A stretch of 64,000 bases of DNA, from positions 219,305 through 283,304 of the forward strand of contig CAJTQU010000001.1 of the NCBI GenBank assembly GCA_910578665.1, read 5' to 3'. Under the pieces are notes generated by a model. The model worked only from the letters and a program-made list of their open reading frames with translations. It was not told where the DNA came from and made no database searches. Positions 52,562 to 60,042 of this stretch are shown in pieces. A program made the translations under genes and the position numbers. The stretch's first letter is position 1, and the number at the start of each line of letters is the position of its first letter. The DNA comes from an uncultured Muribaculaceae bacterium (lineage in GTDB: Bacteria; Bacteroidota; Bacteroidia; Bacteroidales; Muribaculaceae).

Positions 52562-53461
52562 TTACATCTCGGCGTTCTCGGGTGTGCCCGGAGTTGCTGG
52601 TTTTGCAGCGTCGGGTGTTTCTGCCGTCGGCACTTCGCTGGCAGGAACAGTCTCGATAGAGATTACGTATACATCCATCGGTTTCACATTCTGCGGAGTG
52701 CGGTTGCCGAATATTTCGGCACCGGTGGTGAGTATTTCCACTACGGCACCCTCTTTGAGCAGGGGCAGTACCTTGTCTAGCTGGGGCATGGGAGACTGGC
52801 CTACCATTACAGGATTCACCTGTTCGCCGCTGCCGGGCATAATCTCTTTGCCTTTGGTATCAAGCAGGTTCATTTTGACATGGGCCTGCGAACCGATAGC
52901 TAGTTTTGCACCGTTGCCGGCTTTCTTCTCCTTGTAATATACGTTGCCTTCTTTCTTGTAATCTTTGCCTTTGGCGTAGTCTGACACAACCTTCTCGCTC
53001 GCCTTGATTATGGCGTTGTTCATGGCGTTGGTGGCCTGCAGCTGTATATCGCCGGCTTTCTGCTCGTTGGGCTCTTGTTTGATACCGGCTTTGTAGCCGC
53101 TGGCCACAGCGTCGGTAGTCATGGCCATTTTGTAATTGGTGTTCATGTCAGCCATCTGCATGGCAGCCTGAAGGCCCATCAAGAGGCCCTGGTTATAATG
53201 GTTGTTGTCCATTTTTGCCAGGCTGAGACCGGCATAGAAGCCCTCGTCGAAAGCTTTTGCATCGATAGTGGAATCGTTTTTCGCCATATATTGGCGCTGT
53301 ATGCCGGCCATATTACCCACGAGATAAGCTATGGAGTCGGTTGTAGTAGTTTCTTTGTTGAGCTTGACCTCTTTATAGTCGCCTTCGCCCTTTTTGCCTT
53401 CGCCGCAGCCTGTCAGTATCAGCGCGCAGGCGGCAAAAATGCCTAATTTTTTAAGTTTCAT
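52562..53461 (-). CDS. FKBP-type peptidyl-prolyl isomerase-like lipoprotein (divergent)
   Basis: 299 residues. Lipobox ILTGC with Cys19. An N-terminal FKBP-N-like helical region (~40-170; TDSIAYLVGNMAGIQRQYMA) precedes a C-terminal FKBP-like domain (~178-275) that is much less conserved than in the two upstream paralogues: it has VKMNLLDTKGKEI and MPQLDKVLPLLKEGAVVEIL instead of the usual DSSVxRGEP and PGWTEGVQLM. A Pro/Ala/Thr-rich tail follows (PTAETPDAAKPATPGTPE). Isomerase activity is doubtful; chaperone function is possible. Last gene of the cluster. Confidence 0.8.
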   Translation of the reverse strand: MKLKKLGIFAACALILTGCGEGKKGEGDYKEVKLNKETTTTDSIAYLVGNMAGIQRQYMAKNDSTIDAKAFDEGFYAGLSLAKMDNNHYNQGLLMGLQAAMQMADMNTNYKMAMTTDAVASGYKAGIKQEPNEQKAGDIQLQATNAMNNAIIKASEKVVSDYAKGKDYKKEGNVYYKEKKAGNGAKLAIGSQAHVKMNLLDTKGKEIMPGSGEQVNPVMVGQSPMPQLDKVLPLLKEGAVVEILTTGAEIFGNRTPQNVKPMDVYVISIETVPASEVPTAETPDAAKPATPGTPENAEM

Positions 53462-53479
53462 TGTTGTTTGTGTTATCGG

Positions 53480-53698
53480 TTAGTTTATTTTGATCACAGT
53501 GGTACCGGCATGCGTGCCGGCGGTGTCGGCAGCTGTTTGCGGTGTCGCCGGCAGAGTGTCTGTGGCGGATTCTGCCGCACGGATGTCTACATCGACGGTT
53601 TCTCCGTTGGGTGTGGCATCGGCTGTGCGCCCCTGGCAGGCAGCGCACACAAGCATCAGCAGGGTTCCGGCGCAGAAAGAAAAATAACTGGCACGCAT
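53480..53698 (-). CDS. Small lipoprotein
   Basis: 72 residues from the ATG at 53698 (MRASYFSFCAGTLLMLVCAAC). Lipobox with Cys21 (Leu-Val-Cys-Ala-Ala-Cys region); the mature part is an acidic, Thr/Ala-rich linker (ADATPNGETVDVDIRAAESA) with no fold that I recognise. It lies between two FKBP genes (4 and 18 bases), so it is likely exported and cotranscribed with them. An earlier start at 53716 would overlap the upstream stop. Confidence 0.65.
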   Translation of the reverse strand: MRASYFSFCAGTLLMLVCAACQGRTADATPNGETVDVDIRAAESATDTLPATPQTAADTAGTHAGTTVIKIN

Positions 53699-53702
53699 GG
53701 GA

Positions 53703-54251
53703 TTACTGTACTTCAAGCAGTTCGACCTCGAAATAAAGATCTTCGTTCGGAGCTATAGGTCCGCCGGGAGTGCCATTGGGACCGTAGCCGAGTGACGAAG
53801 GTATAAGGAACTGGTATTTGGCTCCCTCTTTCATGAGCTGAACACCCTCGGTCCATCCGGGAATCACGCGGTTAAGCGGAAAATCTATTGGTTCGCCGCG
53901 CTCTACCGATGAGTCAAACACTTCTCCGTTCAGGTGTTTGCCGGTATAGTGCACTTTCACGGTTTGTTCGGCAGTGGGGGTCTTGCCGTCGGCCTTGCCT
54001 GCTTTAACCTCTTTGTACATGAGGCCCGAGGCGGTAGTTTTATAACCTGCTGTGTCTACTTTGATTCCGTCGGCTTTGAGGTTTACAGCATTAGTCGCCG
54101 TTTCTGCGGCAGGAGCTGTTTCGACAGTTTCCGAGACACTGGCGGATGCAGTTTCCGCTGTGGTCTCCGAGCCGGTATTTCCGGCTTTGCAGGATGAAAC
54201 AGCCATTGCCATTACAGCGGCTGCTCCAAGCATTATCACAGATTTTTTCAT
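53703..54251 (-). CDS. FKBP-type peptidyl-prolyl isomerase lipoprotein
   Basis: 182 residues. Lipobox VSSC with Cys20; the mature protein has a Ser/Glu/Thr-rich linker, then an FKBP domain (~75-180) with VKVHYTGKHLNGEVFDSSVERG, FPLNRVIPGWTEGVQLMKEG and SLGYGPNGTPGGPIAPNEDL (shortened blocks). Catalytic aromatic residues look complete. It helps folding of periplasmic or surface proteins. Start overlaps the upstream FKBP stop by four bases. Confidence 0.93.
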   Translation of the reverse strand: MKKSVIMLGAAAVMAMAVSSCKAGNTGSETTAETASASVSETVETAPAAETATNAVNLKADGIKVDTAGYKTTASGLMYKEVKAGKADGKTPTAEQTVKVHYTGKHLNGEVFDSSVERGEPIDFPLNRVIPGWTEGVQLMKEGAKYQFLIPSSLGYGPNGTPGGPIAPNEDLYFEVELLEVQ

Positions 54252-54838
54252 TTCTTTACAACCTTGATTAGTTCAACCTCGAAAATAAGTGTCGAGTGCG
54301 GCGGTATGGCATTAGGCACACCCTGTGCGCCGTAAGCCAGGTCGGAAGGGATAAAGAAAGTATATTTCGCACCCTCTTTCATGAGCTGTACGCCCTCGGT
54401 CCATCCGGGGATCACCCGGTTCAGAGGGAAAGTGGCAGGCTCGCCGCGGTTTACTGATGAATCGAACACTGTGCCGTCCAGCAACTTGCCGGTGTAATGC
54501 ACGGTCACTTCGTCCTGAGAACCGGGCTGCGCGCCTTCGCCCTCTTTCTCTACCACGTATTGCAGGCCGCTCGCAGTCTCTTTTACACCGTCTTTCTGCC
54601 TGTTGGCTTCCAGAAACTTCTTGCCTTCTTCCTTGGCGCGTTCTTCGAGTTCGCCCTGAAGTTTCTGCAGATATTCATTGATCAGTTTGTGAGCCTCCTC
54701 TACCGGCATTTTCGGCTCGCTGCGGTCGAAAACAGCCTTTACGGCATCGGCAAAACTTTCTGTGTCGATGTCATTTACACCCATGCCCTGGAGCTGCTGG
54801 CCCATAGCCAGTCCCCATGCGTAGCTTAATTTGTCCAT
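54248..54838 (-). CDS. FKBP-type peptidyl-prolyl isomerase
   Basis: 196 residues. FKBP-N helical domain (~1-85; SYAWGLAMGQQLQGMGVNDI) and catalytic FKBP domain (~95-195; VTVHYTGKLLDGTVFDSSVN, PGWTEGVQLMKEGAKYTFFI, PSDLAYGAQGVPNAIPPH). No signal peptide or lipobox, so it may be cytoplasmic, unlike its paralogues downstream. First gene of the FKBP operon. Confidence 0.93.
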   Translation of the reverse strand: MDKLSYAWGLAMGQQLQGMGVNDIDTESFADAVKAVFDRSEPKMPVEEAHKLINEYLQKLQGELEERAKEEGKKFLEANRQKDGVKETASGLQYVVEKEGEGAQPGSQDEVTVHYTGKLLDGTVFDSSVNRGEPATFPLNRVIPGWTEGVQLMKEGAKYTFFIPSDLAYGAQGVPNAIPPHSTLIFEVELIKVVKK

Positions 54839-55152
54839 AATCTATTTTTGAGTTATATTAAATTGTCTAAACCAATGTCCCGGCAGTGCCTGGCACAGGC
54901 TTGCAACGCCTGGGACAATATGTATGTTTACTTCGTTAATAATATCTTACATATAACGTGCGAAATTAATGAAAATTTTCCGATACACCTGCATAAATTC
55001 CCAAAAACATCAAAAACAGCCAGTTGCACCTGAACATAAAAGTTCAAATCCATTCAATGTATTATTTATTGGGATATATTGTTTTGCTGGTTGGACTAAA
55101 ATATTTAGCTTTGCCGGCAAATACTGAGCACTTCTATACTAAAAACAAATAA
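54839..55152. other. Intergenic region and left edge of the AT-rich accessory segment
   Basis: 314 bases. A hairpin-forming stretch (54876-54881 with 54912-54917, inner palindrome 54886-54896) lies in the FKBP operon leader. A weak box (TAATTTCG, 54961-54968, minus) could be its promoter. No gene is seen. Base composition turns AT-rich here. Confidence 0.45.
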
Positions 55153-55767
55153 ATGAAAGAGATAAATCCTAAAGAAACAACCAGGGCATACGCGTTTGAG
55201 ATGTGGACGAAGGCCCCGATGCCTATGGTCACATTCTTTAAAACGCTCGATGTGTCACGACTTATAAAAGTAAGCCGAAGTAAAGGACTGAAGTTTAATA
55301 TGCTGATGTGTTGGTGTATCGGTAAGGCAGCAGCAAGCATAGAAGAATTCTATGTGCTGCCGGTTGCCGGCAGACTGGTACGGTATGATACAATCGCAGT
55401 AAACACCATTGTTGCCAATAAAACTGGCGAGGTAAGTTCGTGCGACATACCGTTCTCTAATGACCTGGCAGTATTCAACACCGACTATCTCAGGCTTACC
55501 AGCCAAGTTGCCGAAACTTGCGAGAATCATGATCTGGCAGACAGCATGGTGATAGGCACATCGGCATTGGCGCAATACGACATTGACGGCGCAGTGGGTA
55601 TGTATAGCGGCATATTCAACAACCCGTTCATGATATGGGGCAGATACCGTAAAGGCTGGTTTAAGACCACGCTGTCAGTGTCATTTCAATTCCACCATAC
55701 ACAGATGGACGGAGCACATGCTGCCCGTTTCCTTGATTTATTGCAAAAGGAAATACACGCATTATAG
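55153..55767 (+). CDS. CatA-like O-acetyltransferase
   Basis: 204 residues. It belongs to the type A chloramphenicol acetyltransferase superfamily: C-terminal catalytic motif FQFHHTQMDGAHAARFL with His182 as catalytic base region (His181-His182 and Asp186), plus the N-terminal TFFKTLDVSRLI and MLMCWCIGKAA helices. True resistance enzymes are ~213-219 residues and have more conserved substrate residues; divergence here suggests another small alcohol or amine acceptor. It acts in the cytoplasm, likely as a trimer. Located in the AT-rich segment, so probably acquired. Confidence 0.87.
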   Translation: MKEINPKETTRAYAFEMWTKAPMPMVTFFKTLDVSRLIKVSRSKGLKFNMLMCWCIGKAAASIEEFYVLPVAGRLVRYDTIAVNTIVANKTGEVSSCDIPFSNDLAVFNTDYLRLTSQVAETCENHDLADSMVIGTSALAQYDIDGAVGMYSGIFNNPFMIWGRYRKGWFKTTLSVSFQFHHTQMDGAHAARFLDLLQKEIHAL

Positions 55768-55797
55768 TTATTTTTCTCTTTCATTCAAACATTTTTG

Positions 55798-55805
55798 TAA
55801 TTTTG
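55798..55805 (+). promoter_or_regulatory. Promoter box of the 33-residue membrane protein
   Basis: TAATTTTG, 25 bases before the ATG at 55831. No clear -33 element. Confidence 0.5.
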
Positions 55806-55830
55806 TAGATATAAATTATTCGACTGCGCC

Positions 55831-55932
55831 ATGAAAATTCTTTTTTACATACTACCAGTTATCAGCGGCATTCTCGGAGGTATAATTGGAGGTCGCGCAT
55901 ATAAAAATTATCAACGTAGAAAGGAGAAATAA
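55831..55932 (+). CDS. 33-residue single-span membrane peptide
   Basis: ATG-to-TAA frame. The peptide MKILFYILPVISGILGGIIG plus a basic tail (RAYKNYQRRKEK) forms one glycine-rich transmembrane helix with a positively charged cytoplasmic end. It has its own promoter-like box and lies 60 bases after the CAT-like gene. Small membrane peptides of this form can be type I toxins or regulators of larger membrane proteins; no antisense RNA was found. Confidence 0.5.
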   Translation: MKILFYILPVISGILGGIIGGRAYKNYQRRKEK

Positions 55933-56403
55933 CCTTATGCTCCACTTTCTTCCTTTTTGGCTGGCTGTTTAGATAAAAATAATCTGATCAAATTCAAAGC
56001 CAGCCACCTCAAACTCGCCCTCATCCCCCCGTGTCGATAGCCTTCTACTTAATTCAGTGTATAAGCTTTGCGTTTGTAGGGAGTTTATGTACGATTTAAG
56101 TCAGTCGTGGGACAATTCTCATTACATATGGAGGCGCTTTCGCTTATTAACATTATTTAATTCCCAGTTAAACCACATCTTGAAGCACTCAAATCATTAC
56201 CAGATCTTGCAACTGACCGGCATGACGGTAGTCTGAGGTGATTGCACACGAGTTGTGAATAAACTTGACGATGTAACGGAATATGCCATGTATAACCAAT
56301 TGTTGAGGTATAGGCGTCTGCGCGGAGCAATCGAATTTGCAATGCGTACCTCGATAATTTAATTATTCCGCACTTAATTAAAATAAAAAAACGAATACAG
56401 ATT
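55933..56403. other. Non-coding or decayed region before the FtsZ-like gene
   Basis: 471 bases with no intact gene. A frame from a GTG at 56255 to a TAA at 56362 (35 codons, reading VNKLDDVTEYAMYNQLLRYR) and an adjacent segment around 56190-56236 look like pieces of degraded coding sequence in different frames. No promoter was found. They suggest past rearrangement inside the accessory segment. Confidence 0.4.
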
Positions 56404-56877
56404 ATGGACAATTCTAATTCAGATAAATGTATTACTTTTGAAGAATGGATTTATGACGATGACAAGATCATTTTTCCTTATGAAGACTATCGGATAATCG
56501 GTGATATGACCGAGCTTGACAAGGTGGTCAATACATGTGGTTTTATTAATCTTAATGTCGCAGATATTACAAGTGTACTCTCAACAGAAACAGCAAACTA
56601 TGTATCTGTCGGTTTTGGCGAGGGTATGGATGGCTTTGTGGGTGCTATGAAGGATGCGTGGAGCAAACTGCCGGTAGGCATAGACGGCATTTCTAGAATG
56701 CTCGTCAATATATGGATTTCAAAAAGCTATGTATGGTCTAAGCATGTGTGTGGTGCATATAGTGATTATTTGGTTAAAGATATTCCTTCTGATATGTATT
56801 ATATAAGTGGCTTTGCTTATGACGAGTCGTTGCATAAAAACCAGGTAAAAGTTTCATTAATCGCATCAAGTAAATAA
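56404..56877 (+). CDS. Stand-alone FtsZ C-terminal-domain-like protein
   Basis: 157 residues. From residue ~37 on, the sequence follows the FtsZ C-terminal domain: GFINLNVADITSVL corresponds to the FtsZ T7-loop/H7 end (GLxNxDFADVxTVM), then YVSVGFGEGMDGF, GIDGISRMLVNIWIS and, near the end, GFAYDESLHKNQVKVSLIAS (FtsZ: DPxxxDxxRVTVIATG). The N-terminal GTP-binding domain is missing; only ~36 unrelated residues precede. The first catalytic aspartate position of the T7 loop is Asn51 here (Asp54 is kept). It could bind FtsZ filaments or act as decoy. It sits 3 bases before an ADP-ribosylglycohydrolase. Homology is read by eye, not by search. Confidence 0.65.
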   Translation: MDNSNSDKCITFEEWIYDDDKIIFPYEDYRIIGDMTELDKVVNTCGFINLNVADITSVLSTETANYVSVGFGEGMDGFVGAMKDAWSKLPVGIDGISRMLVNIWISKSYVWSKHVCGAYSDYLVKDIPSDMYYISGFAYDESLHKNQVKVSLIASSK

Positions 56878-56880
56878 GTT

Positions 56881-57702
56881 ATGATAGGAGCAATCGCAGG
56901 TGATATAATTGGTTCGACTTATGAATTTACGGAGCAAAAGCGGTATGATTTCGAGTTGTTGCCGCAGGGAAGTCGTTTCACTGATGACACGGTGATGACT
57001 ATGGCCGTGGCTCATTGGTTGCGCGAATACATTGAAGAAGACCATCCTAAAGATAAACTCGTCGAAATCATGCAGAAGTATGGCCGTGAATATCCTTTTG
57101 CCGGATATGGAAGTTCGTTCAACTGTTGGCTATGGTGTGAGAATCCTCAACCTTACAACAGCTGGGGTAACGGAGCGGCAATGCGCGTAAGCCCGGTCGG
57201 ACTTTTTGCCGACACTCTTGATGAAGCGTTGGATCTGGCGAAACGGACAGCCGAAGTATCGCATAACCACCCGGCCGGAATCGCGGGCGCTCAGGCAGTC
57301 GCCGCATCTGTATGGATGGCAAATCACGGACACTCCAAAGATGAAATCCGCGATTATATACAATGCCGTTTCAATTACGACCTTACGCGGACGGTTGACG
57401 AAATACGCCCGGCGTATCAATGGGACGTGTCTTGTCAAGGTTCGGTGCCGGAGTCAATCATCTGTTTTCTTGAAGGCAAAGACTTTGAGGATGTCGTCAG
57501 GCTTGCCGTGTCGTTCGGAGGCGATGCCGACACCATGGCCTGCATAGCTGGCTCAATCGCGGCCTGCATCTATCCGATACCGAAATGGATTTGCAAGAAA
57601 TGTGAGGATGTATTGCCTGCACAACTATTATGTGAGTTAGGGACTTTTGAGTGTTTAGTTTCATCCAAGCGTATTATTGACAGCCTACCACAGTTAGATT
57701 AA
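56881..57702 (+). CDS. ADP-ribosylglycohydrolase (DraG family)
   Basis: 273 residues. DraG-type hydrolases remove ADP-ribose from proteins and need two metal ions. The complete metal set is visible: RFTDDTVMTMAVAHW (Asp35, Asp36, Thr37), SHNHPAGIAGAQAVAASVW, and FGGDADTMACIAGSIAAC (Asp215, Asp217, Thr218). It starts 3 bases after the FtsZ-like gene and ends 7 bases before the WG-repeat-like gene, so all are probably cotranscribed. DraG relatives can be immunity proteins to ADP-ribosylating toxins, including toxins that modify FtsZ; here that link is inference. No cognate ADP-ribosyltransferase gene is in the window. Confidence 0.95.
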   Translation: MIGAIAGDIIGSTYEFTEQKRYDFELLPQGSRFTDDTVMTMAVAHWLREYIEEDHPKDKLVEIMQKYGREYPFAGYGSSFNCWLWCENPQPYNSWGNGAAMRVSPVGLFADTLDEALDLAKRTAEVSHNHPAGIAGAQAVAASVWMANHGHSKDEIRDYIQCRFNYDLTRTVDEIRPAYQWDVSCQGSVPESIICFLEGKDFEDVVRLAVSFGGDADTMACIAGSIAACIYPIPKWICKKCEDVLPAQLLCELGTFECLVSSKRIIDSLPQLD

Positions 57703-57709
57703 CACTATA

Positions 57710-58558
57710 ATGAACCAAATAGATTGCTACGGTCGCATTGTCTATCCGATAACGTCAGAGGTCGGACAAAAGGATTATTACGAGCATCTCAATTATTGGA
57801 GAGTTTGCTATGATAACACTAATCCATTGATCGCTCCAACCCAAGAAGATGCGCTGGAGTATATGCGCTTGCAGGAGATAGGAAATAAACTCTATTGTTG
57901 TACTGATAAGGATTCGCGCAAAAAGTTACGCCAATTAGAAATTTATGATACCCAGTATGACTGGCGTCCGCGAAAGTCGGGTGATGACACTTTCGCCGGA
58001 CTGATTTCCCCAATGGGCGAACAGTTATTACCGGATAGTTTCGCAGACGTGTTTACTCAATTTGACGCTATAAACAGTAAGCCTATTTTTGTACCTGTTT
58101 CAAATGGAGAGGCATGGGCGTTGGTTTCGTTATCCAATCCACATGTCCTGATGACCGATTTTCAATACAATGCCATTATCCCGGAACGATGGGAACGAAG
58201 ATTATTTTTCGTACAAGACAGAGAAACACAGAAATGGGGTGCACTTAAGATTACACATCCGTTTCTCAATAAAAAGTATTATAATGATTGTTTGCCTTTA
58301 CTTGAATCTCTCATGCCCCCTATTGCCGATGAAATATATGAGGATGAATTGATTACCGAGGATAAACCGACTTTGTTTTTTATGACGTAGAGAGATGATA
58401 AGATTGGAATATTGACAGACTTCGGCTACTCAGATATAGTATATGATTCATACGAAGCGGACAATACAAAATGCACGTTCCGATTAATCCGGAATGACTG
58501 CAAAATGGCATGCTGGGCGGATTATTGGCATCCTGATGGGAAAGATGTGTGGGCATAA
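57710..58558 (+). pseudogene. WG-repeat-like protein gene interrupted by an in-frame TAG
   Basis: The frame begins at 57710 and stops at TAG 58388-58390 (226 codons), but the same frame continues to TAA 58556-58558 with RDDKIGILTDFGYSDIVYDS, a WG-repeat-like segment. Before it are similar repeat fragments, for example NGEAWALVSLSNPHVLMTDF and AGLISPMGEQLLPDSF. The original product was probably 282 residues. Most likely a recent nonsense mutation. It follows the hydrolase gene by 7 bases. Proteins of this kind are often found among immunity or binding proteins; function unknown. Confidence 0.7.
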
Positions 58559-58623
58559 TTTCGCCATACTACAATGAAGAACGAATAGCAAGCATAATTT
58601 TTTACTAATCTGACTTCGTTTAT

Positions 58624-59373
58624 ATGACGTTTGACGAATTCAAGGCGTTGGCGCTCAATCCGCCATATATTGACAGGCAATGCGTTTACCGCGTGGATAT
58701 GCACAGATATACCAATCGGCTTAAGGACGCAAAGGATGTAACAGAGTTTGAAGTGAAACTATGTCAGAGTATTATGTATGCCGACTGGCGCAGAGTGCGA
58801 TTTATGCTCCCTAGGTTCATACATAAAGAATATCTCAATGAACAACTTTATGCACTGTACATATATGAATTACCTATTAATTGCGATATTTCATGCGATC
58901 AGTATCAACGACTCTGGGTCTATGACCGTACAGGAAATCTCAACGCGCAGTCAGTGTGTGCTGCTATGATCAAAGAGCTTGATCATACGTCAGCAAGATT
59001 CAGAGGGCGCTATGCAGAGTCAATCCGTTTCAAACCTGGGGATATTGTAGAGGTATATGACCGGGATAAGAAACAGGTGCGCTTAGGAGTTGTGGTGAAG
59101 CAACCACCGACAATCGAACAATGCTGGGAAATGCGTAAGGCAGTTGAAAAAGCATGCATAGCAGAAAGCATAGGCATAGAAAACACCGATGATAATTACT
59201 GGCACTATACACTCGACGATTGCTATTGTGTGGTGTACGGTCCGGATAGCCGAATATCATATCCACACACGACCGACGTGTTACCCCTAATGTATCCGGT
59301 TAGCGATGCACTGCGCCAACACTTTGCCGAATGCTACCATCTCGCTATCAATAACCGCAAACAAAATTACTGA
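58624..59373 (+). CDS. Hypothetical protein, immunity-cluster type
   Basis: 249 residues, no signal peptide, probably cytoplasmic. Residues ~135-160 (RFKPGDIVEVYDRDKKQVRL) form a small beta module like those in bacterial immunity proteins; a C-terminal block has YWHYTLDDCYCVVYGPDSRI and LPLMYPVSDALRQHF. I do not recognise a family. It follows the interrupted gene by 65 bases. Context and composition suggest a member of an orphan immunity or defence array. Confidence 0.6.
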   Translation: MTFDEFKALALNPPYIDRQCVYRVDMHRYTNRLKDAKDVTEFEVKLCQSIMYADWRRVRFMLPRFIHKEYLNEQLYALYIYELPINCDISCDQYQRLWVYDRTGNLNAQSVCAAMIKELDHTSARFRGRYAESIRFKPGDIVEVYDRDKKQVRLGVVVKQPPTIEQCWEMRKAVEKACIAESIGIENTDDNYWHYTLDDCYCVVYGPDSRISYPHTTDVLPLMYPVSDALRQHFAECYHLAINNRKQNY

Positions 59374-59397
59374 ACAAATAACAAAATATACGTTTTT

Positions 59398-59405
59398 TAG
59401 CTTTG
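59398..59405 (+). promoter_or_regulatory. Possible promoter of the ECF sigma operon
   Basis: TAGCTTTG with no clear -33 element. It would give a ~130-base leader that contains a hairpin (59479-59486 with 59497-59504). Confidence 0.45.
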
Positions 59406-59540
59406 CATACTATATTCTTAAACGATCATTTTTATCTTTCAAAAAGGGGAAATTAGTGGATTAATATTTTTAACACTTGAATCTCGTCGATTCTGGCGAG
59501 ATTCTGTCTTATTAGGTAGAAGTATCAATACAGACACAGA

Positions 59541-60041
59541 ATGTTTAAGAAGACACGGCACAAAACAATCAGCAGGATAATCGAGGATAATCTCGACTAT
59601 CTTGTTAGTTTTGCGTATTATCGACTTGGCAATCACGATGAGGCCGAGGATCTTGTGTACGATGCTATTCTGAAATTTCTTGAGAGAGATACTGACAATA
59701 TCAAGTTGGAGAGCATCAGGCTTTATATTTTCAGGATTGTCCATAATCTTTGTCTCGATTATGTTCGATCTGACCATAAAGACCTGTTGCCGATTGAAAA
59801 TTTTGATATAGGAGAGGGAGTGGATGAGGCTCTTGATCTGGAAGATGCAGACAGAATAAACGCTTGTCTGGACGCTCTGCCGTTGCGTGAAGCAGACGTA
59901 ATAAGAATGCATGTGATTGACGGATTGTCGTTTGTGGAAATCAGCGGCATACTTTCCATTCCTCAGTCCACTGCAAAATCCCGGTATAAATCCGGAATGG
60001 ATAAATTAAGAAACCTGTTTATTAATAAGAAAATGTCATAG
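59541..60041 (+). CDS. ECF-type RNA polymerase sigma factor
   Basis: 166 residues. Region 2 (DNLDYLVSFAYYRLGNHDEAEDLVYDAILKF is the area, cited in part) and region 4 (ALPLREADVIRMHVIDGLSF, VEISGILSIPQSTAKSRYKSG) are clear. It directs transcription of a small regulon, often under an anti-sigma factor. One base separates its stop from the next gene, a membrane-anchored protein that may be the anti-sigma partner, and an outer-membrane barrel follows. This sigma/membrane/beta-barrel trio is a common Bacteroidetes arrangement. Confidence 0.93.
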   Translation: MFKKTRHKTISRIIEDNLDYLVSFAYYRLGNHDEAEDLVYDAILKFLERDTDNIKLESIRLYIFRIVHNLCLDYVRSDHKDLLPIENFDIGEGVDEALDLEDADRINACLDALPLREADVIRMHVIDGLSFVEISGILSIPQSTAKSRYKSGMDKLRNLFINKKMS

Positions 60042-60042
60042 C

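Noticed and set aside
54839..55152. Left attachment site matching the tRNA-Met 3' end
   Set aside because: No stretch matching the tRNA 3' end was found by eye.
55153..55767. Chloramphenicol resistance gene
   Set aside because: The fold and HHxxxDG motif are present, but divergence from true resistance enzymes makes a resistance claim unsupported.
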